Assembly: GCA_965204295.1 (NCBI GenBank) | Contig: OZ241973.1 | Location: 2,356,001-2,420,000, forward strand | Source of the DNA: JAWKWH01 sp965204295 | GTDB taxonomy: Bacteria > Pseudomonadota > Alphaproteobacteria > Rhizobiales > Rhizobiaceae | DNA: 64,000 bases | Reading direction: 5' to 3' | In this document: positions 44,711 to 53,693 of the stretch, in pieces | How the letters are laid out: each line of letters opens with the position of its first letter | Position numbering within the stretch: position 1 is the stretch's first letter | The notes under the pieces: generated by a model | The model's database searches: none | Told to the model about the DNA's origin: nothing | What the model saw: the letters and a program-made list of their open reading frames with translations, nothing else | Made by a program: the position numbers and the translations under genes

Positions 44711-44886
44711 ACGTCAACGCGATCCTGTCTCCATATCGCATGAAGCGTCGTTCGAATATGCGACCGGCGTTTCAAAACGATCTCCCGAATATGCGTTCGG
44801 GGTTTCGAATGTTGCGAAATGTCGCGGGTTGGAGCAATGACGGGAGAAACGGTCGGCGATGAGCGCCGCGAAACGGGAACCCGAAA

Positions 44887-45357
44887 ATGACGCGAATTGC
44901 GCCGCTTTATCCGATGGTCGCGATCGCGGCGGCGGCTGTCGATTATTTCGTCAAGCGGTTCGTCGAGACGGCGTTTCCCCTGCATGAATCTCATCACCTG
45001 CTGCCGTTTCTGGCGATATTCCGGACCAACAACACCGGTATCGCGTTCTCGATGTTCTCGTCGCTGGACGGACGATGGCTGATCGCGCTGCCGGCGGCGG
45101 TCGTTCTGTTCGTGATCTATCTCGCGGTCCGGACGCAAAAGGAACAATGGATTTCCCGTCTCGGATTCGCCTTCGTCCTGGGCGGCGCGATCGGCAATCT
45201 GATCGACCGCGCGACACTCGGCCACGTGGTCGACTACATCCTGTTTCACGTCGGCGACTGGTCGTTCGCGATATTCAATCTTGCCGATGCGTTCATCACC
45301 GTCGGCGCCGGGCTGGTTTTGCTCCAGGAACTGATCGATTGGCGTCGCCGGGCCTGA
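44887..45357 (+). CDS. lspA: lipoprotein signal peptidase
   Basis: 156-residue inner-membrane aspartic peptidase that removes signal peptides from prolipoproteins. Four helices; NNTGIAFSMF, GGAIGNLIDRATLGHVVDYI (first catalytic Asp) and FAIFNLADAFITVGAGLVLL (second Asp) are intact. Upstream 176 bp is noncoding with imperfect repeats of TTCGAATATGCG (44753, 44788). Confidence 0.96.
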   Translation: MTRIAPLYPMVAIAAAAVDYFVKRFVETAFPLHESHHLLPFLAIFRTNNTGIAFSMFSSLDGRWLIALPAAVVLFVIYLAVRTQKEQWISRLGFAFVLGGAIGNLIDRATLGHVVDYILFHVGDWSFAIFNLADAFITVGAGLVLLQELIDWRRRA

Positions 45358-45446
45358 CGCGGGTTGCAAAGGCGCACTTGACAGTCGGGCCGCCGCGCGG
45401 TTTGTGAGCCGAACCTCAATCCTCACACGTTCGCGGAGACCATTTC

Positions 45447-46436
45447 ATGACCGGGGCATTCAAAGCCATCCTCGTTTCGCGGGATGAAGAAAAGAAGCAA
45501 TCCGTCGATATCGTCGATATGACCGAAAACGAATTGATGGAGGGCGACGTCACGGTGCGGGTCGAGGCGACGACCGTCAACTACAAGGACGGCCTGGCGA
45601 TCACGGGAAAGGCGCCGGTGATCAGGCGCTGGCCTCTCGTGCCGGGAATCGATCTGGCGGGCACGGTGGTGAAGTCCGACGGCCCGGACTGGAAGGAGGG
45701 CGACAAGGTTGTCCTCAACGGGTGGGGCGTGGGCGAGACGCACCATGGCGCCTATGCCGGCATGGCCCGGCTCGACGGCGATTGGCTGGTGCCGCTGCCG
45801 GACGGCATGACGGCGCGGGAGGCGATGGCGGTGGGCACGGCGGGCTATACCGCCATGCTTTGCGTCATGGCGCTGGAGCGTCACGGCATCGGACCGGACC
45901 GTGGACCGGTCGTTGTTACCGGCGCCGCCGGCGGCGTGGGATCGGTCGCCGTCGCGATCCTTTCCAAACTCGGTTTTCATGTGATCGCCTCCACCGGACG
46001 CATGTCGGAGGAAAAATATCTGAAGAACCTCGGCGCCGCGGAGGTCGTTTCGCGCGACGAACTGTCGGCGCCGGCCAAACCGTTGGGCGGGGAACGCTGG
46101 GCGGCCGGCGTCGACGCCGTCGGAAGTCACACATTGGCGAATGTGCTGTCGATGACATCCTATGGCGGCGCGGTGGCCGCCTGCGGTCTGGCGCAGGGCA
46201 TGGATTTGCCGGCGAGCGTGGCGCCGTTCATTCTTCGCGGCGTTTCGCTGCTCGGGATCGATTCCGTGATGGCTCCGAAGGAAGTCCGCCTTGAAGCCTG
46301 GAAACGCATCCGCGCCGACCTGGACCTCGAAAAGCTTGAAGCCTTGTCCGTCCGCATCGGGTTCGACGACATCGTCGGCGCGGCGCGGGACATCGTGGCC
46401 GGGAAAATCAGGGGCCGCGTCGTGGTTTCCATGTGA
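45447..46436 (+). CDS. acuI: acrylyl-CoA reductase-like quinone oxidoreductase (AcuI/YhdH)
   Basis: 329-residue zinc-independent medium-chain dehydrogenase/reductase. VNYKDGLAITGKAPVIRRWP and LVPGIDLAGTV form the substrate domain, VVTGAAGGVGSVAVAILSKL the NADPH-binding Rossmann fold, and GIDSVMAPKEVRLEAWKRI the AcuI-specific helix. AcuI reduces acrylyl-CoA to propionyl-CoA, for example in DMSP use, but no DMSP genes are visible. Monocistronic or with the next small frame. Confidence 0.9.
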   Translation: MTGAFKAILVSRDEEKKQSVDIVDMTENELMEGDVTVRVEATTVNYKDGLAITGKAPVIRRWPLVPGIDLAGTVVKSDGPDWKEGDKVVLNGWGVGETHHGAYAGMARLDGDWLVPLPDGMTAREAMAVGTAGYTAMLCVMALERHGIGPDRGPVVVTGAAGGVGSVAVAILSKLGFHVIASTGRMSEEKYLKNLGAAEVVSRDELSAPAKPLGGERWAAGVDAVGSHTLANVLSMTSYGGAVAACGLAQGMDLPASVAPFILRGVSLLGIDSVMAPKEVRLEAWKRIRADLDLEKLEALSVRIGFDDIVGAARDIVAGKIRGRVVVSM

Positions 46437-46598
46437 TTGCCGCGCCGGGCGAAACCCGATAAAATTCCGGCGGAATATCTCACGGGGCGGGCGGCCTATG
46501 TTTCGGCGGCGATGCTGGAGGGCCATAACGACCCCGGCGCGGAAGCCGTGGCGCGGATGTTCGAGCATCTCGCGGCGGGTTGGACCGCTTGGAAATAA
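46437..46598 (+). CDS. possible small protein after acuI, TTG start
   Basis: A 53-codon frame beginning with TTG immediately after the acuI stop (PRRAKPDKIPAEYLTGRAAY, ending LAAGWTAWK). Codon third positions are strongly G/C-biased as in neighbouring genes, and the frame fills the spacer before the monooxygenase. No ATG start and no family recognised. It may be a real small protein or the tail of a lost gene. Confidence 0.35.
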   Translation: MPRRAKPDKIPAEYLTGRAAYVSAAMLEGHNDPGAEAVARMFEHLAAGWTAWK

Positions 46599-46647
46599 CT
46601 CGATGTGACCCGTCGTTTGACGGAACAAGCTATTTGGGAGGAAGATC

Positions 46648-48441
46648 ATGGATGTCGCATCCCCTCAGGCCCGTGTTGCAACCTGGCTGGCGAAGTTTGG
46701 CGGCGCCTTGGAGGCGCGGGATATAGAGGCGTTGAAAGGCTGTTTTGCCGAGGACTGCTATTGGCGGGACCTGGTGTCGTTCACCTGGAACATCAAGACG
46801 ATGGAAGGCCGGGACGCTATCGGCGACATGGCTGAGAAAACGCTGGGCGGAGTCAACCCGTCGAACTGGCGGATCGAAGGCGAGGCCAGCGAGGCCGGCG
46901 GCGTCGCCGAGGCCTGGATCGCCTTCGAGACCGACGCCGTGTACGGGAAGGGCCTTGTGCGGCTGAACGATGAGGGCTGCTGGACGCTCCTGACCTCGGC
47001 GCAACGATTGAAGGGCCATGAAGAGGCAGCGGGTCCGACACGCGACAAAGGCGTCGAGCACGGCGCATTCCGCGAGCGCGAGACCTGGAAGGAACGACGC
47101 GAACGCGAGGTCCGCGGGCTCGGCTATTCCGAACAGCCCTATTGCGTGGTGATCGGCGGCGGCCAGGGCGGCATCGGCCTCGGCGCGCGTTTGAAACGCA
47201 ACGGAGTGCCGACGATCATCGTCGAAAAGAACGACCGCCCGGGCGACAGCTGGCGCAACCGCTACAAGTCGCTCTGTCTGCACGATCCGGTCTGGTACGA
47301 CCATCTGCCGTATTTGCCGTTCCCCGATCACTGGCCGGTGTTCAGCCCCAAGGACAAGATCGGCGACTGGCTGGAAAGCTACACGAGGATCATGGAGTTG
47401 AATTACTGGGTGCGGACGACCTGCGAATCGGCGCGCTATGACGACGCGAAGAAAGAATGGGAGGTCGTCGTCGACCGCGACGGCGAAGAGGTGGTGCTGC
47501 GGCCGGCGCAGCTGATTCTGGCGACCGGCATGTCGGCGGTGCCGAACATGCCCGACCTTCCGGGGATCGACATTTTCAAGGGCGATCTGCACCATTCCTC
47601 GCGCCATCCCGGCCCCGATCGGTATGCGGGCAAGAAGGTCGCCGTGGTCGGGTCCAACAACTCCGGCCACGACATCTGCGCCGCACTATGGGAGGCCGGG
47701 GCCGATGTGACCATGGTGCAGCGCTCGACCACCCATGTGGTCAGGTCCGACACGCTGATGGATATCGGGCTGGGCGATCTCTATTCCGAGCGCGCGGTGG
47801 CCGACGGCATCGACCACAACACCGCGGATCTGATCTTTGCCTCGTTGCCGTACAAGGCGCTGCCCGCGCTGCAGAAGCCCGCCTATGAGGCGATGAAGGA
47901 GAAAGACGCCGAATTTTATGACCGGTTGGAGACGGCCGGTTTCCGGCTTGATTGGGGCGCCGACGACAGCGGCCTTTTCATGAAATACCTTCGCCGCGGG
48001 TCGGGTTACTACATCGACGTGGGCGCGTCGGAACTGATCTGCGACGGCGAGATCAAGCTGGCGCACGGTCAGGTGACCGAGGTGACCGGGACCGGCATCA
48101 GGCTGGAGGACGGCGCCGAGATCGCGGCCGACGTCATCGTATTCGCGACGGGATATTCCTCGATGAACGGCTGGGCGGCGCAACTGATCAGCCAGGAGGT
48201 CGCCGACAAGGTGGGCAAGTGCTGGGGGCTCGGCTCGGATACGCCGAAGGACCCGGGACCGTGGGAAGGCGAGTTGCGCAACATGTGGAAGCCGACCCGG
48301 CAAGAGGCGCTGTGGTTCCACGGCGGCAATCTGCACCAGTCGCGGCATTACTCGCAATTTCTGGCGATCCAGTTGAAGGCGCGGATGGAGGGTGTGCCGA
48401 CGCCGGTCTATGGACTGCAGGAAGTGCATCACAAAGCGTGA
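46648..48441 (+). CDS. flavin-containing monooxygenase with NTF2-like N-terminal domain
   Basis: 597 residues. Residues about 1-140 are an NTF2/SnoaL-like fold (CFAEDCYWRDLVSFTWNIKT). Then comes an FAD-binding GGGQGGIGLGARLKRNGVP (about 169), a second Rossmann fold for NADPH with VAVVGSNNSGHDICAAL (about 332), and the C-terminal FATGYSSMNGW motif. The combination is that of class B flavin monooxygenases that hydroxylate or Baeyer-Villiger oxidise small organic substrates. The partner reductase is built in. Substrate unknown. Confidence 0.88.
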   Translation: MDVASPQARVATWLAKFGGALEARDIEALKGCFAEDCYWRDLVSFTWNIKTMEGRDAIGDMAEKTLGGVNPSNWRIEGEASEAGGVAEAWIAFETDAVYGKGLVRLNDEGCWTLLTSAQRLKGHEEAAGPTRDKGVEHGAFRERETWKERREREVRGLGYSEQPYCVVIGGGQGGIGLGARLKRNGVPTIIVEKNDRPGDSWRNRYKSLCLHDPVWYDHLPYLPFPDHWPVFSPKDKIGDWLESYTRIMELNYWVRTTCESARYDDAKKEWEVVVDRDGEEVVLRPAQLILATGMSAVPNMPDLPGIDIFKGDLHHSSRHPGPDRYAGKKVAVVGSNNSGHDICAALWEAGADVTMVQRSTTHVVRSDTLMDIGLGDLYSERAVADGIDHNTADLIFASLPYKALPALQKPAYEAMKEKDAEFYDRLETAGFRLDWGADDSGLFMKYLRRGSGYYIDVGASELICDGEIKLAHGQVTEVTGTGIRLEDGAEIAADVIVFATGYSSMNGWAAQLISQEVADKVGKCWGLGSDTPKDPGPWEGELRNMWKPTRQEALWFHGGNLHQSRHYSQFLAIQLKARMEGVPTPVYGLQEVHHKA

Positions 48442-48511
48442 CGGCGGAGTTCGGACGCGCGTGACATGTGGCGACCGGCGTCGCCGAATCCATGGACAAG
48501 GCGGCGCATGA

Positions 48512-48790
48512 TTCATTGAACCGGCGACGGAGAGGGCGCTCGAATGGCTTTCAAAGGCCCTTCGAAACGGCCTCAAAAACGGCCGGCTCCGCACCTGGCC
48601 GGACCGGGAGAATGACGGCGCGCTGTGGCGCGACGGTGAGAGGATTGGCCGCGTCTATCGTCGCCATGACGGCCGCTGGCAGTGGTTCCCGCAGATCGGC
48701 GACTGCAAGACGGGCGCCTGCGGCGGCAAGGAGGTCGCCAAAGCTGAACTCGAACGGTGCGCCGCCCTTTTCTCCAGAAGTAACCAGTGA
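48512..48790 (+). pseudogene. protein fragment lacking a start codon
   Basis: An open frame after a TGA reads FIEPATERALEWLSKALRNG, then RLRTWPDRENDGALWRDGER and IGDCKTGACGG, ending at TGA 48788-48790. It looks like real coding sequence but has no start codon; an ATG at 48492 (MDKAAHDSL) in another frame may have been its 5' end before a frameshift. Not recognised. It directly precedes the three-Cys gene. Confidence 0.4.
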
Positions 48791-48823
48791 TAGCCTGACG
48801 GGATCAGGTAACCGGAGGACGCC

Positions 48824-49666
48824 ATGGCGTTGAATTCGTCAATTGAATGGACGGACCATACGTTCAATCCGTGGATCGGTTGTACCAGGATCAGCCCCGG
48901 ATGCGACAATTGTTACGCCGAGGCATGGTCTAAGCGTTTCGGGCATGTGAAATGGGGGAAACATCCCCGCAAGCGAACAACGGATGCCTATTGGCGCGGG
49001 CCGTTGTTGTGGCAAAAGAAGGCGCAGCTATTTGCGGCCCAGCGGGGGCGACGCCAGCGCGTTTTTTGTGCATCTCTGGCGGATGTTTTCGACAACAAGG
49101 CAGACCGCCAATGGCGGGCGGACTTGTTCGGGATTATCAAATCGACACCCGATCTGGACTGGCAGTTGCTGACTAAACGTCCTCAAAATATCGAAAAAAT
49201 GCTCCCTGATGATTGGGGCACGGAAAACTACACCAATGTTTGGCTCGGATTTACGGCTGAAGACCAGAAACATTTCGACCAGCGCAAGCGTTTCATTAAC
49301 CGGATAGCGGCCTGTGTCTGGTTCGTGTCTTATGAACCGGCCATCGGAGCACTTCGAATTGCTGCCGACGATCCCAAACCCGATTGGCTGATCATCGGCG
49401 GCGAGAGCGGACATGGAGCGCGCAGTCTCAATCCGTTATGGGTCAGAGATATCATCGCCGATTGCCGTCAGCGAGGCATCGCGCCATTTTTCAAGCAGTG
49501 GGGCGCCTACGCAAACAATCCGCTTGTTTGTGAACACAGACAAACCGTCGAGGATGCTAAGCTGGCCGATCCCTTTGGAAAGGGCGGAGGTACTTTGGAC
49601 GGGTCGGTCTGCAGGGAGTTTCCCGAGATAAGCGCGCAGGATCGGAACTGTTCAGCCGCAGCTTGA
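48824..49666 (+). CDS. three-Cys-motif protein, phage Gp37/Gp68 (DUF5131) family
   Basis: 280 residues. The N-terminal IEWTDHTFNPWIGCTRISPG followed by CDNCYAEAWSKRFGH carries Cys-x6-Cys-x2-Cys, an iron-sulfur-like triad of the Gp37/Gp68 family. Further conserved blocks are RVFCASLADVFDNKADRQWR, WQLLTKRPQNIEKMLP, NVWLGFTAEDQ and WLIIGGESGHGAR. The family is carried by phages and mobile islands and is normally paired with TcmP, as here. The reaction is unknown; a radical-SAM-like fold is suspected. Confidence 0.9.
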   Translation: MALNSSIEWTDHTFNPWIGCTRISPGCDNCYAEAWSKRFGHVKWGKHPRKRTTDAYWRGPLLWQKKAQLFAAQRGRRQRVFCASLADVFDNKADRQWRADLFGIIKSTPDLDWQLLTKRPQNIEKMLPDDWGTENYTNVWLGFTAEDQKHFDQRKRFINRIAACVWFVSYEPAIGALRIAADDPKPDWLIIGGESGHGARSLNPLWVRDIIADCRQRGIAPFFKQWGAYANNPLVCEHRQTVEDAKLADPFGKGGGTLDGSVCREFPEISAQDRNCSAAA

Positions 49667-49702
49667 CGAAACTTTTTGTTTCTATTGCCATTGCCATAAA
49701 GC

Positions 49703-50575
49703 ATGCCAAAGCAAACCCATCTGTTTCCCGACGCGCCGGTTCAAAAGCCACCGCACAAGATGCGGCGGGAAGCCGCACATAAGGTCTGGACGGAGAACAA
49801 GGCCCAACTGATCGCCAGCTACCTCCGCTTCTTTGTTTTAATCACAAAACACGGAGCCTACATCGACGGGTTCGCGGGACCAAAGGAGATAGACAACCCC
49901 GACAGTTGGGCGGCGCGTCTGGTTGTCGAGAGCGAACCGAAATTCCTACGGCAGTTCTTCTGGTGCGACAAAGACCCAGCGAAAATCAAGCTTCTGGAGC
50001 AACTGCGCGATGAACAGCCTGACACAAAGCCCCGCCGCCATATCGATGTGCATCATGGAGACTTCAATGCAAAAATCGACGACATCCTTGCCGGTGGACA
50101 AATTACCGATAATACGGCTGCCTTTTGCCTGATCGATCAATTCACGTGCGAATGCGAGTGGAATACGCTTCGGAAGCTCTCAGAGCACAAGTGCGATGAC
50201 GCTAAACGGATAGAGCTGTTCTATTTTCTTGCGGTCGGCTGGTTATTTCGGTCGTTGCCGAGTTTCACTAAGAACCGCGACGTGCCCGAGCGATGGTGGG
50301 GCGGACCGGATTGGGAGAAACTTATCGATCTCGGACCGACAAAGCTTCAAATGGCCTTTGAGAAGCGCTTTAGGGATGAGTTGGGATATCGGAACGTGTA
50401 TTCGTTTCCCATCTATCAGCATGAGCGCGAGGGTGGAAGGCACCTGTTCACGATGATCCACGCCTCAGACCACAACGCAGCGCCAAAACTGATGCAGAGG
50501 GCCTACAGTTCAGTGATGCGACCGCTGGAGCCGGAGGAACAACTGAACCTTAAATTCGGCAATCTGGGATCTTGA
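49703..50575 (+). CDS. tcmP: three-Cys-motif partner protein TcmP
   Basis: 290 residues, 37 bp after the three-Cys gene. HKVWTENKAQLIASYLRFFV, then GAYIDGFAGPKEIDNPDSWA contains the DGFAGP block resembling SAM-methyltransferase motif I, and FCLIDQFTCECEWNTLRKL a DPFG-like motif-IV position (here IDQF). RWWGGPDW and FPIYQHEREGGRHLFTMIHA are later family blocks. TcmP is defined by its pairing with the three-Cys protein; its role is not established. The changed DPFG-like site could mean weakened catalysis. Confidence 0.88.
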   Translation: MPKQTHLFPDAPVQKPPHKMRREAAHKVWTENKAQLIASYLRFFVLITKHGAYIDGFAGPKEIDNPDSWAARLVVESEPKFLRQFFWCDKDPAKIKLLEQLRDEQPDTKPRRHIDVHHGDFNAKIDDILAGGQITDNTAAFCLIDQFTCECEWNTLRKLSEHKCDDAKRIELFYFLAVGWLFRSLPSFTKNRDVPERWWGGPDWEKLIDLGPTKLQMAFEKRFRDELGYRNVYSFPIYQHEREGGRHLFTMIHASDHNAAPKLMQRAYSSVMRPLEPEEQLNLKFGNLGS

Positions 50576-50604
50576 GTGCCTGATTTGGGAATGAGCGCTG
50601 TTCT

Positions 50605-50668
50605 AAAACCCGGTGACAAGCTACAACAAGCTGATGAAGAACCGCTCAATGGCCGGACCGGGGCGATG
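50605..50668 (+). repeat. short third copy of the cimA-like 3'-end remnant
   Basis: CTGATGAAGAACCGCTCAAT-GGCCGGACCGG matches the end of the longer remnants at 53520 and 56042. It lies just before the 3' end of the first ankyrin gene, in the same relation as the two longer copies. Upstream it is replaced by TcmP-proximal DNA, so only the last 60 bp survive. Confidence 0.8.
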
Positions 50669-50672
50669 AGGT

Positions 50673-53417
50673 TCAATACGGAATGCGCGACGCGACCGCC
50701 ATGCTCCGGCGGGCGTCGTTCAGCCGCCGGTAGACGGGTGTGCCGATCAGCGGCGAATTCTTCGGAATGAGATCGAACGGGGTCAATCCGTCTGCGTTCC
50801 GCACGGCAAGATCGGCCCCGGCGTCGAGCAGCGCCGCGACCGCGGCGGCATGGCCCATCAACGCGGCAGCGTGCAGCGGGGTGGCGCCATATTTGCTCCG
50901 TGCGTCGGGATCGGCCCCGGCGTCGAGCAGTGCCGCGATCGCCGCGGCATGGCCGTTTTGCGCAGCAGCGTGCAGCGGGGTGAAGCCATCCTTGGTTTGT
51001 GCATCGGCTCCGGCTTCGAGCAGCGCCGCGATCGCCGCGGCATGGCTGTTCTCCGCGGCAATGTGCAGTGGGGTTTCGCCATCCTCGTTCCGCGCGTCGG
51101 GGTCGGCCCCGGCTTCGCGTAGCGCCGCGATCGCCGCGGCCTGGTCTTCCCGCGCGGCAAAGTGTAGCGGGGTGGCGCCATCTTCGGCCCGCGCATCGGG
51201 GTCGGCCCCGGCTTCGCGCAGTACGGCGATCGCGGCGGCATGGCCGTTCGCCGCGGCAAAGTGCAGTGGGGTCAACATATTCTCGTCCCGTGCGTCGGGA
51301 TCGGCCCCGGCTTTGAGCAGCGCCGCGATCGTGGCGGCATGGCCCATCAACGCGGCAGCCTGCAACGGGGTGCTGCCGCCCTTGGCTCGTGCGTCGTTCA
51401 GCCGCCGATAGACGGGCGTACCGATCAGCTTCCTCGCGATGACATCGAACGGGGTGTGGCCATACTTGTTCTGCGCGTCGGGATCGGCTCCGGCGTCGAG
51501 CAACGTCATGATCGCGGCGGCATGGCCCATCAACGCGGCAGTGTGCAGCGGGGTGCCGCCATCCTCGTTCCGCGCGTCGGGATCGGCCCCGGCTTCGAGC
51601 AACGCCATGATCGCGGCGGCATCACCCTTAAACGCGGCAATGTGCAGCGGGGTGGCGCCATACTCGTTCCGTGCGTCGGAATCGGCCCCGGCTTTGAGCA
51701 GCGCCTCGGTCGCCGCGGCATGATTCTCACGCACGGCACCGTACAGCGGGGTGTCGCCACGCTCGTTCCGCGCGTCGGGATCGGCCCCGGCTTTGAGCAG
51801 CGCCGCGATCGCCGCGGCATGGCCTTCCTGCGCGGCAAAGTGCAGCGGGGTCCAGCCGTCCTCGTCCCGCGCATCTGGGTCGGCCCCGGCTTTGAGCAGC
51901 GCCGCGATCGCGGCGGCATGGCCCTTGAACGCAGCATCGTGCAGTGGGGTCCAGCCATCCTTATTCCGTGCGTTGGGATCGGCCCTGGCGTCGATCAGCG
52001 CCGCGATTGCGGCGGGATGGCCTTCCTGCGCGGCACCGTGTAGCGGAATGGTGCCACGCTCGTTGCGTGCGTCGGGATCGGCCCCGGCTTTGAGCAGCGC
52101 CGCGATCGCCGCGGTATGGCCCTGCCTGGCAGCAACGTGCAGTGGGGTGTTGCCATGCTTGTCCCGTGCGTCGGGATCGGCTCCGGCGTCGAGCAGCGCC
52201 GTGATCGCGGCGGGATGGCCAAGCTCCTTAGCGAAGTCCAGTGTGGTCCAGCCATCCTCGTTCCGTGCGCAGGGATCGGCCCCGGCTTTGCGCCGCGCCG
52301 CGATCGCCGCGGTATGGCCCCCAAACGCAGCCTCGTGCAGCGGGGTCCAGCCATCTTTGCTCCTCGCGTCGGGATCGGCTCCGGCGTCAAGCAGCGCCAC
52401 GATCGCCGCGGCATGGCCGTTTGCCGCAGCAGCGTACAGCGGGGTGATGCCATCCTTGGCCCGCGCATCGGGATCGGCCCCGGCGTCGAGCAGCGCCGCG
52501 ATCACGGCGGTATTGCCAAGCTCATTAGCGAAGTCCAGTGGGGTGAGGCCATCTGCGTTTCGCGCATCGGGATCAGCTCCGGCGTCGAGCAGCGCCGCGA
52601 TCGCGGCGGCATGGCCCATCAACGCAGCAGCGTGCAGCGGGGTCCAGCCGTCCTCTTTCCGTGCGCTTGGATCGGCCCCGGCTTTGAGCAGCGCCGCGAT
52701 CGCCGCGGCATGGCCCTCCTCCGCGGCAATGTGCAGCGGGGTGCCGCCAAAAACATTCCGTGCGCCTGGATCGGCTCCGGCTTCGAGCAGCGCCATGATC
52801 GCGGCAACATGGCCGTCATACGCAGCAAAGTGCAGCGGGGTGACGCTATGCTTGTCCCGCGCATCGGGATCGGCCCCGGCTTTGAGCAGCGCCGCGACCG
52901 CCGCGGCATGGCCCTTACTCGCAGCATCGTGCAGCGAGGTGAGGCTATTCTTGTCCTGCGCGTCGGGATCGGCCCCGGCTTCGCGCAGTGCCGTGATCGC
53001 GGCGGCATGGCCTTCATGTGCAGCAGCGTGTAGCGGGGTGCGGCCAATTCTGTTCCGTGCGTCAGGATTGGCTCCGGCTTCGAGCAGCACCGCAATCGCG
53101 ACGACATGACCTTTCCGTGCAGCAGCGTGTAGCGGGGTGCGGCCATACTTGTTCCGTGCGTTGGGATCGGCCCCGGCTTCGAGCAACGCCATGATCGCGG
53201 CGGCATGGCCGCTCAATGCAGCAAAGTGTAGCGGGATTTGGCCATTCTTGTTCCGTGCGTTAGGATCGGCCTCGGCTAAGATGAGCAGCGCCGCAATCGC
53301 GACAGTATCGCCCGTCTGCACGGCATTGTGCAGCGGGGTGTTGCCATGCGTGTCCCACAAATACCGGGTCAGACGCGCCGAAATGGCCGCCATCATCGCA
53401 ACGACCCCAATTCTCAT
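50673..53417 (-). CDS. large ankyrin-repeat protein A
   Basis: About 914 residues with roughly 26 ankyrin repeats of 33 residues (consensus TPLHxAAxxGHAAAIAALLK then AGADPDARxxxG). Start at 53417 (MRIGVVAMMAAISARLTRYL), giving a short hydrophobic N-terminus that might be a weak signal. The end is the cap FDLIPKNSPLIGTPVYRRLN. A second, degenerate cap (FDVIARKLIGTPVYRRLNDA) occurs internally at about 51365-51445, so the gene looks like a fusion of two ankyrin genes. Repeats are nearly identical in DNA sequence. Likely a protein-binding array, possibly directed at a host; no catalytic domain. Confidence 0.88.
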   Translation of the reverse strand: MRIGVVAMMAAISARLTRYLWDTHGNTPLHNAVQTGDTVAIAALLILAEADPNARNKNGQIPLHFAALSGHAAAIMALLEAGADPNARNKYGRTPLHAAARKGHVVAIAVLLEAGANPDARNRIGRTPLHAAAHEGHAAAITALREAGADPDAQDKNSLTSLHDAASKGHAAAVAALLKAGADPDARDKHSVTPLHFAAYDGHVAAIMALLEAGADPGARNVFGGTPLHIAAEEGHAAAIAALLKAGADPSARKEDGWTPLHAAALMGHAAAIAALLDAGADPDARNADGLTPLDFANELGNTAVIAALLDAGADPDARAKDGITPLYAAAANGHAAAIVALLDAGADPDARSKDGWTPLHEAAFGGHTAAIAARRKAGADPCARNEDGWTTLDFAKELGHPAAITALLDAGADPDARDKHGNTPLHVAARQGHTAAIAALLKAGADPDARNERGTIPLHGAAQEGHPAAIAALIDARADPNARNKDGWTPLHDAAFKGHAAAIAALLKAGADPDARDEDGWTPLHFAAQEGHAAAIAALLKAGADPDARNERGDTPLYGAVRENHAAATEALLKAGADSDARNEYGATPLHIAAFKGDAAAIMALLEAGADPDARNEDGGTPLHTAALMGHAAAIMTLLDAGADPDAQNKYGHTPFDVIARKLIGTPVYRRLNDARAKGGSTPLQAAALMGHAATIAALLKAGADPDARDENMLTPLHFAAANGHAAAIAVLREAGADPDARAEDGATPLHFAAREDQAAAIAALREAGADPDARNEDGETPLHIAAENSHAAAIAALLEAGADAQTKDGFTPLHAAAQNGHAAAIAALLDAGADPDARSKYGATPLHAAALMGHAAAVAALLDAGADLAVRNADGLTPFDLIPKNSPLIGTPVYRRLNDARRSMAVASRIPY

Positions 53418-53513
53418 ACCATTCTCCCGCCGTCTTCTCCGGTCCGAACGATGCGCCCTTCGTCGCGCCGTCTCCGGCACGGACTAGCACGGTGCAAACA
53501 TACGCGCCAGCGC
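53418..53513. promoter_or_regulatory. conserved upstream block of ankyrin gene A
   Basis: About 95 bp (including CCTTCGTCGCGCCGTCTCCG and GCACGGACTAGCACGGTGCA) is shared with the regions in front of ankyrin genes B (55869-55970) and C (57208-57290). The reading frame is not preserved between copies, so it is probably 5' untranslated or promoter DNA, not coding. No clear -10/-35 could be named. Confidence 0.6.
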
Positions 53514-53519
53514 GCGGGG

Positions 53520-53670
53520 CCCGGCTCGACGGCGACTGGCTGGTGCCGCTGGTGGACGATGGGCGTGTTCGAAAACATCATCGACGCCTCGTTCCAGGCG
53601 CTGATGGATTCGATCATCTACAAGCTGATGAAGAACCGCTCGATGGCCGGACCGGAGCGGCGAGGTTTAA
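53520..53670 (+). pseudogene. citramalate/isopropylmalate synthase 3'-end remnant, copy 1
   Basis: The plus-strand frame reads RWWTMGVFENIIDASFQALM then DSIIYKLMKNRSMAGP, closely like the C-terminal regulatory-domain end of CimA/LeuA-type enzymes (RWTTVGVSxNIIxASxQAL, xDxIxY). No upstream catalytic part is present and there is no start. It is convergent with ankyrin gene B, whose stop is 24 bp on. Confidence 0.6.
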
Positions 53671-53693
53671 GGCGGAATGCCGGGCGCGACCGG

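Noticed and set aside
51751..53109. 452-codon plus-strand frame antisense to ankyrin gene A, Ala/Ser-rich with 33-residue period
   Set aside because: It mirrors the 99-bp ankyrin repeat; the strong codon bias of the repeat leaves several antisense frames open. Similar frames occur opposite genes B and C. No independent motif.
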